The notes under the pieces: model-generated
Seen by the model: the letters and a program-made list of their open reading frames with translations, nothing else
Database searches by the model: none
What the model was told of the DNA's origin: nothing
Part shown: positions 34,050 through 46,600 of the stretch, one piece after another
Layout: each line of letters opens with the position of its first letter
Numbering within the stretch: the first letter of the stretch is position 1
Made by a program: the position numbers and the translations under genes
Assembly (NCBI RefSeq): GCF_030936135.1
Contig: NC_082620.1
Span: 2,728,001 to 2,792,000 of the forward strand
Direction: 5' to 3'
Source of the DNA: Gavia stellata
Taxonomy: Eukaryota; Chordata; Aves; Gaviiformes; Gaviidae
DNA length: 64,000 nucleotides

Positions 34050-35100
34050 ACCCAATATAACCCTCTCATCCGCGCCGGTGCGGGGGGGGGCAGAGGGGTT
34101 CAGAGGCGGGCTGGAGGTTGCAAAGGCTTTCAAAAGCACTCACGGTTTCAAAGCAGCCAGCGGTGGGTGCGACCTCCGCGGCGGCCCCCGGCGCTGGCCG
34201 CCGAGCCCTCTGCGAGCTCCCGGCGCGCTCCAACTTCTCCATGAGACAAAATGGACTACGGGGCGTGGGGAGCCTCCCGCCCACCCTCCCCGCCGCCGCG
34301 GGGGAGCCGAAGCCCCTCGCCCCTGCCCCTCGCTTCGCCCTCGGCGTGGGGGGACAGCGCGGCAACCCGCAGCCACCCTCCTGCGCGGCCCTGGCGAGCT
34401 TCGAGACGCGCTCGCCAGCCGCCCGGCGTTGTTTTGTTTCTCCCAGGAGGAAGCGAGCTACAACGGCACAAAGCAAGCGAGGGGAAGAAATGCACGCCGG
34501 GCTGCATACCCCCTGCGATGCCACCCAAGACAGCAGCCCCCCCGGGGGGACCCCCTTACCTGCGTGGGCTAAGGAGGGGCACAGCACCCTGCCCTGAGCA
34601 TCGTCCCCGGCCGCCCCTTGCCGTCCCCAGGGAGCCGAACAATAGGCCAGGCACGGAGCAAAGCCTTGCTCGCAGCGGCACGTCCCCGGCTTGCTCTCCT
34701 CCTGCTCTGACTCCATGGCGGGGGACGGCGGCGTTGGGGGTCCCCGGGATTGGGGGTCACCAGGCAGGCAGGCTCCTCCCTGGCACGGCACTGCACGGAA
34801 GTACGGCAGGCGCTACCTGCACCAGGAATTTGACCCCTCGCCGGTTGCAGAGTTTCCCCGGCCTGATGTCACGGCGGCAGAGGAGTGGCTTTGCCCGCCG
34901 CCAAGCCAAGGTGCGCGGGACGAGCCAAGGTGCACAGGACGGAGGCCCGGAGCAGGCGAGCGCTCTTCCCCGCCACCCCGGAGCAAAGGGCTGCGCAGGA
35001 ACCCGGAGCCCAGCCGGCGGCGGAAATGATTCCCGGCTCGCCGGCCATCGCTCCTGCCGCCACCCACCGAGCAGGCGGCAGCGGATAACGCCCACGACGT
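34050..35100. promoter_or_regulatory. CpG-island-like block, candidate internal kazrin promoter
   Basis: About 1 kb of high GC with many CpG dinucleotides stands out from AT-richer flanks (33.6-34.0 kb and 35.2 kb onward). Several minus-strand donor-like sites occur: GCAG|GTAAGG at 34559, GTGCAG|GTAGCG near 34816 and ACC|GTGAGT near 34146. Only the first is in the phase required by the downstream kazrin exon for the frame examined. Mammalian KAZN is known to use alternative first exons, which fits a promoter here. No TATA box or start site was identified. Confidence 0.5.
34560..34716 (-). CDS. KAZN: candidate alternative first coding exon of kazrin
   Basis: This is a predicted first exon inside a GC- and CpG-rich block. 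An ATG at 34716-34714 sits in a strong Kozak context (CCGCCATGG). It opens 52 codons, beginning MESEQEESKPGTCRCEQG and ending LCPSLAHA, then one base before the consensus donor GCAG|GTAAGG at 34559. The phase-1 end is exactly what the first conserved kazrin exon (starting CG) needs, and the join makes an Ala codon before LLREEV. A full product would be 398 residues. I do not recognise the peptide, and it does not clearly resemble mammalian kazrin first exons as I recall them. The frame also stays open upstream to about 34791. It may instead be a non-coding first exon feeding the internal MKEM start, or chance. Confidence 0.42.
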
Positions 35101-38100
35101 CCCCGCTGCACCAGCTTGGCCACCGCTCTGTTTGCAATACTCAGCCACCACCGGCAGCACAGTGGGGAAACTGAGGCACGAGGAGGGTAACACACTGCAA
35201 AGCAGCCCTGTCTCTGGCATGCAGCTACAGCTCGTTCTAGCTGTTCCTGGCAAGGGAAATAGATGCAGGTTGTTTTTTTTTTGCAATGCAATTATTATTT
35301 ATTTAATCCAGGCACATTGCAATTGCATGACACCCCCAGCTGTGGGAGCAGCATCGCAGACTGGCTTCCCCTTGCAAACCGCCAGGACTAGCCCTGCGGT
35401 GAGGAAGGGCAGAGGATGGGATGAGCGGGAACACGGCAAAACCCAGCGAGAAAGTAGGGGTCACTTGCTTTTCTGTAATAAAAGCTGTATAAATGTACAC
35501 CAGAAAACCCAAACTCTCTGAAAGCCACCTTCTTTGGGTTGTTTGGGTGTTGCTTTTTTGCTCCCTATGGTACCTGCCTTCCTCCAGCCGCCTGGCCCAC
35601 GTGTCTCCAAGCCCTCCCTAGCAGACCCCCTTTTTAAATTTATTCACCTCACCAAAGAGATGAAGAACCGGGCAGGGGCACTTTGGGCTTATGAATTTGT
35701 GTCAGCCTCTTTGCCGCTACCTGGGCTAGTGAGGATGAACACTGCCTAGCCACGCGCTGCCGGGTGGCTGCTGCCCCAGAGTGGGACACTTTGCGAGCAG
35801 CTCCCCCAGCACGCTGCCTGCGCGCACCTCTCGCTCTGCCCAGGAGGGCAAGACTTGCACCGAGTTCAGCAAACACAGTCTGAGACGGAAAAAAATAATA
35901 ATAATCACCATATTCTGCTTTCCGACAGCACCCGACACGCGAAGCCTCCGCCAGCCACTGCAGACGCAGCTCCCCCGCCCTACAGCAGCAGCATCTTAGG
36001 CATGGGGAAACTGAGGCACACCCTGCAAGCTCTGGCTTTTACGTTTTGGGGAAGCAGGTGACGGAGCATAACCACGGGAGGAGTGAGCCGCCCTCGGCTA
36101 GGAAGAGATGCAGCCACGGCCGTCACATATACCAAATGAGCTTGGGTCAATAAACAGTGTCCTCACCAGCCCCACTTCCCGCTGCCGGGCATTGCCACCC
36201 TCCCTACCCTGCTGCTTCCTCGCCAGCGGCTTGGGAATGGGAAGGGAGTTGGTTTTGTTTTGCAACACGCTGCAGTTCTTATTGCGACAAGCCCCGGTGC
36301 ACGCAACGGGCCGGCACTGACACTACTCACGCTGCTGGCAGCCCAGTGCATGCCACGGCACCGCCTGCGGCATCGCTGCCGGGGTGTGCAATGCACCCAT
36401 TGCCCCAGCCCCTGGCACCGCCAGCCTCGGCTCCTGGAAGCCCATGAAACCTCCGCTCTTGGCCGCTGCGTCACCTCCCATCGCTCCCTGTTTGCACAAC
36501 TCCCCTCCTCAGGGATCAAGTCGGAGCGCGCCCGCCTATGCCGACTCAGCTCCCGATGCGGCGGGGACGCCGCGGCAGCCAGAGCAACCCCACGCGAGCA
36601 CAGCAACACCGCCGGGTTTGGGAGAACCTGCTGATTTACATCTGCTTTACAAACAAGAACGGTGCAAAGGTAACCGCACACCTCTTGGTGTCATCTGCCA
36701 CGGCACGGGAAGGCGCAGAGCGGCAATGCCCCCGAACCAAAGCAAAGGGAGGAGGTTTTCCACATCAGGGGTGTTGCACAAGCCCCAAGCTCCCCGAGAG
36801 GAGCTCCTTGGAGCCTCCTCCGACCCATCACACTCCTCCCTGGCTGGGCTTGCATCCTTGCTCCTGCTGACTAACGGGGGACCGAGCAGCATTACTCACA
36901 TCTGCAGCACCAGTCCTCATCCCCAACGCACGCATGCAGCGGGAGGTACTGCGACGCTGCACCTACCACCCAGCCATGCCGCCTGCAGGGATTCCCCTGC
37001 CCCTTCCTACTTGATTAAAGAAACCCCTTTGGGAGGTGTACGGAAAAAGGGTGCCAGTTAATTAAAAGGCAGCGCGTGCCTTGGCCGGGTTTGCGCGGTG
37101 CAGCCGGGCTCCGAGTGCCGAGCGTGCCCCTGTGTCAGGCAGCAGTCGCGCTTTTGGCTGTGGTTAAATTGGGGTCGGGGTCTGGGTTTCCTTCTCCTTG
37201 CTTTGGAGCAAGCCATTACCGCGTGCCGGTGGCGGCTGCTGCCAGGAGGGAGGTGACACGACAGGGAGCTTTGCTCGCACAGCGTCCCCTCTGGAGACAA
37301 CACATGGAGAAGGCATCAGCTCTAACTAGAGCTGGCTTTCCCGGGACCATGGCACACCTAATTGGGAGGCTGGGAGGGATGAGGTGGATAACGGAGCCGG
37401 TACCCGAGACTGGGATTTCCATGCGATCCTAGACACCCGTATTTCTGCACGAGGCAGTTTTGCTAATTAGCAATTAAGCGGCTTCTGCAAAAGATTTATC
37501 CTTGTTGGTGCGTGCGGGCGTGGGGTGCTGCTGCTCGCTGCACGCAGGACGCCTTGGCCGGGGCTGAGCAAGGGTGGGAGCGGGGAGGGGATGCACCGGG
37601 GGAAGCCGAGGCCAGGGCGGTATCTTTGTTCATCGAGTTACTTCCCGCGGATCCCAACTGCGGGATGGGAAGGGGACGGGCACTGGGTGTCAGGGCAGTT
37701 GGGTCTGGCCCTTCATCCCAAATCCCGGCGGGGACCTGCCAGCCCCCCTCAGCCCTCCCTGGCCAAGACCCTTCTGCAGGGATGGGACAGGAGGGGGCTG
37801 ATCCAAACTGGACAGCCTCTACTGGAGGACAAACCTGCATCATATGCCCCATCTCCACCTGCCCGGGCTTGGAGGTCCCACCAGGATTATGGCTCTGGAG
37901 CAAGCCTGGAATGGGTGGTGACCACCAAGATCTCCCAGCTGATGGTTGTTGGTTGCTCTACAAGGGCAGGGGCTACCAGAGACTTGCAATAGAGAGTCAA
38001 CCTGGGGTCAAAGAGCATTTCAACTTCAGCGTCACCACCCAAAAAGGTACCATTCCCACCGAAACACTTCATGGCAGTTGGTGGTTGATTAAATACAGCT

Positions 38101-40073
38101 TGACCATATGGATGTCAACATATATTATTGCCCTGAGGGCACAGGCACCTGCAGTGAATGCTGAATAACCTAAGCCACGTGAGAAATACCTCTGCAGAAG
38201 GTCAGCGATGCATTTATGTACCTCTGGACAGGAGCTGGTCCTTGAGGAGCTACGTTTGACCTGGAGAGCAGAGCTGTCCATAAACCCCACATACCCACAG
38301 ACTCAAACAGAAAAATCAGAAGACCTTGTACAAGGTCTCCTGCATCAAAATGACATCTACTTCCAGGAAAACTTGCCAAAACATTTCCCCCATGACTGTG
38401 GAAACCCCCTTCGCCATCCCTGTCTCTTGCAAAAAAAAAAAAAAAACAGATAATGAAGCGAGGAGATGTTTCGAAACAGAGCCCATTTCTTTTTCTCCCC
38501 GCGGTTTTTCTTTCAAGGAAAACTTTTCTCAAAAATGACACGTTTTTGTCAAACATTTCACTCGCGACAAGTTGGCGTTGTCACCGAGGAGAGCGCTCGG
38601 CTGGGAATTTCGGAGGCGCTTTGGGAAGCCTTCGTCTGCTTCTACCGAGTTAAAAATCGACAGCGGCGAGGTTGCAAAACGTAACGTGCGAGGCGAAGGA
38701 TTAATTAACATAGATCTGGCTCCAAAACCAGAGGCGGTAAGAGTAATTTTCATTCAGGAACTTGGCACTGCTTGGCACCTCCTCCTCCTCCAGCACTGCT
38801 GGAGTATTTTAAGCTCCCGAAAATCGCACGTGCAACGCCGAGAATTTCTGCATTTATTAATCAAAGCCTCAACGGAGAGAAAAATCCAAAGGGTGGGGTT
38901 TTTTTAATGTCCCTACCCAGGCCATACACAGTGACTTTCCCCTTCTTCAAAATAGCATTGCAAAAGCTGTTTGCAATGTAAAGAGGCAAAACGGTAACGG
39001 GTAAAGGGCAAACATCATCGTGCCGGTTCCCGCACTCCCGGTTGCAATCTCATTTGGTGCAGTTTCCCGAGCTCACCACAGTTATTGCTGTTGTGTTTTT
39101 TATTTTATCATGAGAATTATGGTTGTTATCACAGACGGTTTATGCCTAACAACTTCTGGCTTCCTTACGATATTTTCATTCAAATGCTAAAAGGCTGTAA
39201 TGAGACTAAGATAATGGCCCGCAAAAAAGATGATACAGATCAGAATAGGGGGAGAATTTACTTAAAAAAAAACAAATAGAAATTATCCATCCTAATTAGC
39301 ATTCAAAGACAGTAACCGGGGAAAAAAAGATGTGGGTTGTTTCACCTGGCACCTAAACCCCAACACAGCCTGCCCTGCTCCATCCCGGGCGACGAGCACC
39401 TCTGCTTCGGAGAGCGATTAGAAGGGGACGAAACCCCCAAATCCTCATTTCTGAGCTCGTTGCAGGTTTCTATTCACGTCACTTATGGGCCCCGCACCCA
39501 AAACCTCAGCTGTGCCCTGTGCAAGCACCCTGCCGCTCGCTGCCCGGGCTGACACCAGCTCCGTGCACCTCCAACATCTGGATCCAGTGGCAAACGCCAC
39601 CGGCTCCTTCCGGCCCTCCCCAGCTTCGTCAGCGCTAACGAGCGTGCCGGGGGGTGAGGGACGGCACCCACAGCCCGTCATCTGCAGCCGTGGAGGGGAC
39701 AGGACACGGCCGGCCACCCGGCTTGGGTATCGATCAGCGAAACGTGGGCTCTCCGAGAGCTTTGAACCGCTGAACCCCACCAGAATCAATATTTCCCTTT
39801 TTAACATAACGCTGGGGGGAAAAGCACATCTAATATAGATTCTGGGTTTTACATTATTCATCGAACCTCATCCTATGTCATGCTGCAGCGAATATATTAT
39901 CATATATGATGACAAAGAAATTACACAACTCCCGCGAACATACGATAAAAGCGGCAGCCTGGGCTGCTAAAACAGCCCGCTCGATCGGCAATCTCTAATT
40001 AGCAACATGTAATTAAGCTGCTATACATTGAGGTTGTGCCTGTGCCACCAGCCACTTCACAGTGAAAGAGGAG

Positions 40074-40105
40074 AATAATAAATCAAAGTAATAATAAATC
40101 AAACA
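40074..40105. repeat. two-copy 16-bp tandem repeat
   Basis: AATAATAAATCAAAGT is followed directly by AATAATAAATCAAACA; only the last two bases differ. Confidence 0.85.
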
Positions 40106-43100
40106 GCAACAAAACCCAGAGCTGCGTGGCAGGTCTCAAACTTTCGGAAATATTTTCTTGTCGAGGTTTGCGAAGTCTTATCTCACCCGCTGCACAGCCA
40201 GGAACGTCACCGCAAGGCCACCAAGGGCCATCGTGTCCCCAGAGCCATCCAGCTCAGCCCGCCCGAGCAGGGAGGCACCGGCAGGGAACGGGCTGTGTGC
40301 TCAGAAATAACAGGGGAAAAAAAAAAACCAACCAAGGAAGCCTACCAGGAAAGGTTAATAATTTATCTGTATGTGAAAACGTGCTCCCGTTTCGAAAAAG
40401 CACTTTGCATCCTCAACGACATGCATGATTTTAATGGGGTTTAATGTCCAAATTTGGACACTATCTTTACTAACCAGATGTTACCGGCTTTTTTTAATTT
40501 TTTCAAAGCTGCACTTCAGCTTCCAGAGAGCTTCAAATAAGCAATTCTAATGATCCCTCTTCATGAACCACTCCAGCAATACATGTATGCCTATTAGGGA
40601 ATCCAGTATAGAAAACATCTTTTTACGACACCTCCTGCCAGCCGAGCCGCTGCCCTCGTAACCTACCGTATTTATCAATGTGAGCAGAACCCACCCAAAC
40701 CCCCTTTCTTTGCACCCAAAACCTGCTGCTCCCTGGGCACGAGGCGCGGGCCGGGTTTTTGCCCGGAGGGTGAGGTTGGGCAGAGACCACCCACATCCCG
40801 CTCACGTCCCCATCTGCAGCTCCAGCAGCCCCAAAGCTGCAAGGCGCAAACGTTTCGCCCGCTACCACGTCTGGGGCCACGCGCAGGGGTCAGATAGATT
40901 TGGGAGTGGGTCCGATCCACTGATGGAGTTGGAAACCTGCAGCACGCCCGCACCTTCTTTGCCACTGGTGAAGGTGGCAAAGCACAAAACCCACCTTAGC
41001 GTGCCTTGGATTGTGCCCAACATCCCAATGGCTACTCAACTGGGACCACAAAAAGCTACAGGGTTTCCACACGTGCATAGTCTTTACTAGACTCAAAACG
41101 ATGCTACAGGACAGTTTTTGGTTGCTTGCAGGAATTGCAAAAAAAAAAAGGAATAAAACCTAGCTGAAATCACTCGGCTTTGCAAGGCAGGTTAGGAAAG
41201 CCCAGGGGGGCTGCACGGATCAATGACCCCATGTGCCCGGACATATCCCGTTCCCCTCCCGTCCGCTCCGTGTATCAACAGAATATTTATAAATCAATTG
41301 AAAGTAATTAATCAGCTTGAGGAAGATAAGGGATAATGAAGAAAAGAGATTAGCTGGCGATGCACAAACAGAGCTCCTCCGGGGAGGAACCGCTGTGGTT
41401 GGAAGCCTCCTCTGCAAAGCCTATTAGCTCCACTTAAAAAAGAAATTTAAAAGAGGCAACCTGAATAATTAAAAGGAAGAGTTAACGGTTCATGCTAACA
41501 GCTTCTAAAAACTGGCGGCAGCCGTGTTTGTTAACCAACGCGGCTCACTGCCAAAAGGACCTGCAGAAAAACCGTCGCCCCGCGCCGCGGAGGGATGCTC
41601 GGCCGGGGCCCGATCCCCGCATCCCCCCGGCGCGACGGAGCGAGGGCGCTGGAGCCAGGGAGGCCCGGGCAGACGCTGCGAGCTGCGTGGGGCCGACGCT
41701 GCTGTCCTGCTGGGTTCATTTAAGTGACCAAGCCCTTCTAGCTGAGCTATAAATAATAAGGGAGAAACAACCACAGGGCTCGAGGGGAAGCCTCCAGGGA
41801 TATACAGCCTAATATTACCCATCCAACACATCCCACGGTAGCCTTCCAACTCGCTCCTTGTCAGCAAAGCCAGTACTAAATAGACTGCCATCTCGCTTGC
41901 CAACTGAAAAATTCATCTCTGGGCAGAGCAGCCAACAGCCACATTTTCCGTGTTCTCCTACTGATTTTTCCATCCTAATCATTCCACCCCAAACTTTGGG
42001 AAGGGGAATGTCAGGACAAGATCAGCAGCACATTCCTCAGCCATTCTGCTGCCATTAGTTACATACTTCACGCCCACAGATGATGCCAACGCCAAGGCTG
42101 GGCTTAATCCAGTCCGCAGGACCAGCATCACCACGACAGCGCTACCAAGAACTGGGCACTCCTCACCAAAATTACATCCCTGCGCTGCTCCGAGGGGGGT
42201 TACAAGCTGCCACTTTGGTTTTTAAGGAGCACCCAAAAATGCCAGGTCCCCCAGCTGCGACCTGCATCCTACGGGAACGCTCCTGGGGACGCCTACAAGA
42301 AGGTTTCCCAAATTTGTCACTTAAAATCCCTGTACCATCTCCGGTGCTGCAGGATCCCACCCGAGAGCTGACACCCCGGGTGGGCATCTTAATGAGAAGG
42401 GGCTCAGGAAAACCCACCAGTTCAGAGGATGAACAGGCACCATTTTAATACAATACTCACCTTTTTCAAGTAACACTCAACAAAATTGGCAGGTCAGGGC
42501 TGAAGCCCGCGTGGGTTTTGCGGAGGTGAAGGAGAAAAAGCATCTCCCCGCCTTACTCGCCAACTTGCAAGGCAGCAATTTAACCTTCAAGAAAGAACTC
42601 AAATTCATTTAGTAACAGCCTTTATCTACAGGCTGGGGGCAGAATAATTCTACCGAGAACAATATATAATAGATAAAAATAACTGCACTGCAGCAAGAAG
42701 ATGGACAGCACGGTGCGGGGCAGTACCAAGCACCTTTCTCCCTGCTAAAGCAGCCCATCAATTTAATGGCAAGTTACGGGCGGATGGCAGGAAATCTGCC
42801 CTCGATTCTGATGTTTAAGGGACTAATGCGGATTTAAAAGCCTTGCGCTCATCTTGGCGGGCGTGAATTCGCAGGCTGAGCCCACGTCGTGCGTAAGCGG
42901 GACGCTCCCCAGCAGCCCCACCGCATCTCCGCTCCCATATCTGCAGCCCATCACCATTAGGTGACTCACAAGCCCCGTTTCCAAAAGCTTTTTTCCTTTT
43001 TAAATTAAAAAAAATGAACCTGAAGGCCTTTCCAAGTGCCGCAGCAGCGAGGGAGATACATTTTATTTATGCGCCACTTACTGAACTTCCAAACTATGTT

Positions 43101-43648
43101 TATTAAAACTTCCTTCGCGGCAAAGTTTGTCTTTCCCTGCCAGGAGGCGTAGGACAAAAATCAAGCGCCTGAAGGTTTTCAACCATTTCTTTGCCAAAAC
43201 TTTACCACCGCACCAAACACCACGGCATACCTGACTGCAATGGAAAGAATACACCCCCGCCCCATAAAAAGACCAAACTGACCCCAAATTGGTACCAACA
43301 GGCTGAAAATGGGGAAGCAAACACCAACCACTACCAAAAATGCGCTTTTTTCTGACATACCCGCAGTATTACTCGATGGGAGTGTTGCGATGGGTGGTTA
43401 AACGCCGCCCGTCGCACGTCTATTTTATACGCATGCACAAAGGCAGAAAAAGCCATTTAAGGCTTGGAGGGCTGCACTTGGTGCCTGCCTGGAATTAAAT
43501 AACGCGCTAGGTTGCAAAGTTAATAAAAGTGACAGCCTTTTATTAATCTTAGCTCGCGCCGCAGCGCTCAGAGCCGGCAGGCAGCCGCTCTCACAAAGTT
43601 ATCGGCACTTCGCACCAGGCAAAGCCAGGGGTGGGAAAAATAAAATCT

Positions 43649-43670
43649 AAAAAAAAAAAAAAAAAAAAAA
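43649..43670. repeat. 22-base A homopolymer
   Basis: An uninterrupted A-run follows TAAAATCT and precedes TTAAAACAAAACC. No retroposed gene or SINE body was recognised immediately upstream of it, so it is listed only as a homopolymer. Confidence 0.9.
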
Positions 43671-46600
43671 TTAAAACAAAACCCAAAAAGGAGCAGCAGA
43701 AGCCACGGAAGATGCATGCCAAAGCCAGTAGCAAAAGCCCAGCCTCTGGCAGCATCAGGTTGGAGTCTGGGGCTGGATCCCCATGGAATGAGCTCAACAT
43801 CGACACTGCTGCGGAGACCACTCTTGCTAGGGTGGAAAATTGCATCCCAGAAAAGGCGGGCGTGCGAGGAAGCACAGCAACCCAGCTAAGCAGAGGAAAA
43901 AAAAACTCCGATTTTTTTATTTCCAACCAGAAGAGCAAAATCATGATGCTTTCTGGAGGAAGCTGTGCTCTGAAATGTTTTATCGGGACACACAGCAAGC
44001 CCAGGGAGGTCGAGCATTGCAATTCCTCCGGCCCCAAAGCGCCAGATGAGCACGGAGCAGCCGAGAACATCAAGCTCCAGGAAAACATGGCATTTAAACC
44101 TGCTCCTGATGGACCCAAATAGTGCACCATGGCTGGAAAAAGGCAGCTGAAGGCTCGGTTTGATTTTTAAATCGCATTAAATGCCTTTCAAAGCTCCCCA
44201 GGAGGCATCCAGTGCCTATAACCTAAGGTTATAGGGTGGATGTGCAAAACCCTCGATGCCCTTTCGATTTGAACGGGTCCTGCTGCCCTTGCACGGGTTG
44301 GAAGCAAGAATTGTCACGTCGCACGTTTAAATCCCTATCTTGCTGCTGGATTTTCCCGACCCGGGTGGGAGCCTGGTGATATTTACAACAGGTCTATGAG
44401 CAAAAAAGCAAGCTGCTTTCCAATTTCTTGGGTTTTCTGAGCTCGATGGAGAGCATGGCTCTGCCCCCCAGCATCCCTGGTCTGCAGAGAGCAACGGCCC
44501 CAAGCCAGAAGCCTTCACCAATGCAACAGCCACCTGCAACATTTAGTGGGTCCCTGCCGTTGGGTTTCTTCCCATTTCTCCGCAACCGCTGCCGAAGCCG
44601 ACGCTGGACCTGCCGCAGCAGCTCCCAAAAGCATCGCAAAGGGCCCCGCCAGCCAAGAAGCCCAGCTGGAAACCTTCCCAGTAGCAGGACGCTGCCACCA
44701 CAAGACATTTTGAAGGTTAAGCATTGGGGCACCACGTGCAATACATCAGTCCCAACAGCATCGTTGGTGTGACCATACGACAGATACGGGGGAAAATCAC
44801 TGCAATGTTTGTGACCCTTCCGACTGCTCGTGCAGCCACTACCCGTGGTCTTACGTCCCCTTCCCCGCTCACCTTTCCCCACCTTACTTTGGTTTGGAAA
44901 GTGCACACAGCAAGGATGCAACGAAGCTGCACGGTGCTGCACAACCACGCCACGACAGCTCTGCACCGCTCAGGGCTGCACACCTTTACAGGGGTGCGTT
45001 CCCCGTTTTCGCCTGCTGTCAGGACACCGTTTGCACTTGGGCTGTCTGTGGAGCTGTCACAGCTCCTAACGGTGCCGGAGACGGCGACACTGCCATGGGG
45101 AGGGATCCTGGCTCCGACGTGACATCCTTCATATTCCCAGCATCAGCGCCGGGGCGCAGCGTGCGCCCGGGAAGAACGAGGGGCACCGGGGAAGAGAGGC
45201 GGAACCGGAGTTTATACAGGGAGCAAAGAGGGAAAGAGGAGAGAGATTACTGAAGCAAGACGTGCAGCAACAGGAGCTGCCAATTGTCATTACTTCATCA
45301 CAAGTCTCACAGTAATTTTTGTGTTTCAGTTGTTTTTTGTTGGTTTTTTTTTTCCCTTCCCAAACTTCAGTTTCTTAACTCAAATAGACTCATAAAAATC
45401 TCAGCTTTCAGCTTATAAATAAAAGTTCACAATCTTCCCCAAGTATAGAAGAGACTTCTGCATCTTTCCCCTTGTACTGCACAGGCTCAGAAAGCAAAGC
45501 AATTAAAAGGAACCCTTATCTCTTCCAAATACACTTTATAACCTGAACCGTGATTTTCAAACAGCTAGAGTCAGAAAATGAAAATAGTAATAAATGATCC
45601 TAGGAGAAGAAACAATTGTATTCACTCAAAACGAAACGTTATCAAGAATAATAACTCAAGTCTAGCTTTTCAATGCATTACTTGGGGAAGACAAAAAAGA
45701 TGTCGTTCCCTGCTATTTATTCGCATAAAGGCTTCGATGTCGTGCACCTTTTCTACAGCGCCCTCCCAGGACCTCTCCCGAGCTGTGCCCTGCACTGGGC
45801 GCTGCCCCAGAAAAAATATTGTTCTGCTGAGAAGATCAGGCCAATAATAACAAAAAACATAACCAAAGCAACTTGGGGGTTTGGAGGGGAAAAATAAGCC
45901 GTGACGGAGCAAATGCAATGCATCTAACTTGCTGCGAGCAACAGCGTGTTGGAAAAGGATGCCAGGCTCCATCTGCAAGACGCTCTGGGCACGGGGTGCT
46001 GTTGCAAGGGGGTATGAAATAAAGAGGCGTTCCAGGGAAAGCCAGGCTGCGTGCAGGGACAGCACCAATGGCTGGCGTGATCCGCACGACAGCATCAACG
46101 AGCGGGGATGCAGCCGGGTTAGACCCGGGGGGTCGGTCACTGTGCCCTAAACCCTCACCGTGGTAAATAAGAGTTTCTACGGATGACTCTGAGCCCGGAG
46201 CGATCCCCTGGAGCAGAGACATGCTTGCCACCCAGTGACGACTCTGGGATTAGGTTTAAAACTGGGAAAGTTAAAGAAATAATTGGTCATTCACGCACCA
46301 GACACCCACCACCCCACGCAGAGTGCGCCCAGAAAGACTCAGAATTGTTCAAAGCTATTTTTTTCCTTAGCGAGCCAGGGAGATGTTTAATAGTTCAGCT
46401 GGTTTGTGCACTATGTGTGCTGGGACAGGACGCTGGCCAAGTCCCCTCTCCCCGGGGGCCGCCTGCGAGACCAGAAGAAGAAAAAAAAATAATATCTAAA
46501 GATCAGGCTAGGTGAAAGGGTCTCCATCCGACAGCTCAGTATTTCTAAATATAAAAGTCTCAGGTGGCGCTTCGAATACCCTATTAAGAGGCATTAGGAG

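Larger units (their letters stand above)
27718..34559 (-). other. KAZN: presumed kazrin intron upstream of the first conserved exon
   Basis: If the candidate first exon at 34560-34716 is real, this is its 6.8-kb intron; otherwise it is part of a longer one. It contains a small GC-rich patch at about 28.66-28.77 kb, the palindrome cluster at 29.90-30.03 kb, a 0.5-kb CR1 fragment and a TA-rich microsatellite near 32.79 kb. No other exon was recognised. Confidence 0.55.

Noticed and set aside
34120..34250. Minus-strand Met (MEKLERAGSS) followed by a GTGAGT donor near 34146
   Set aside because: In its own frame the donor is phase 0, which would throw the kazrin exon at 27717 out of frame. Kept only as a donor-like site in the CpG block; a non-coding use is not excluded.
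41580..41720. GC- and CpG-rich patch as another alternative first exon
   Set aside because: No ATG with good context plus consensus donor in the required phase was found on the minus strand.
43649..43670. A22 run as the tail of a retroposed gene
   Set aside because: No coding or SINE sequence with homology and no target-site duplication could be recognised next to it.
44216..44234. Perfect 9-bp inverted repeat CTATAACCT-A-AGGTTATAG
   Set aside because: A single short palindrome without flanking context; expected occasionally by chance in 64 kb.
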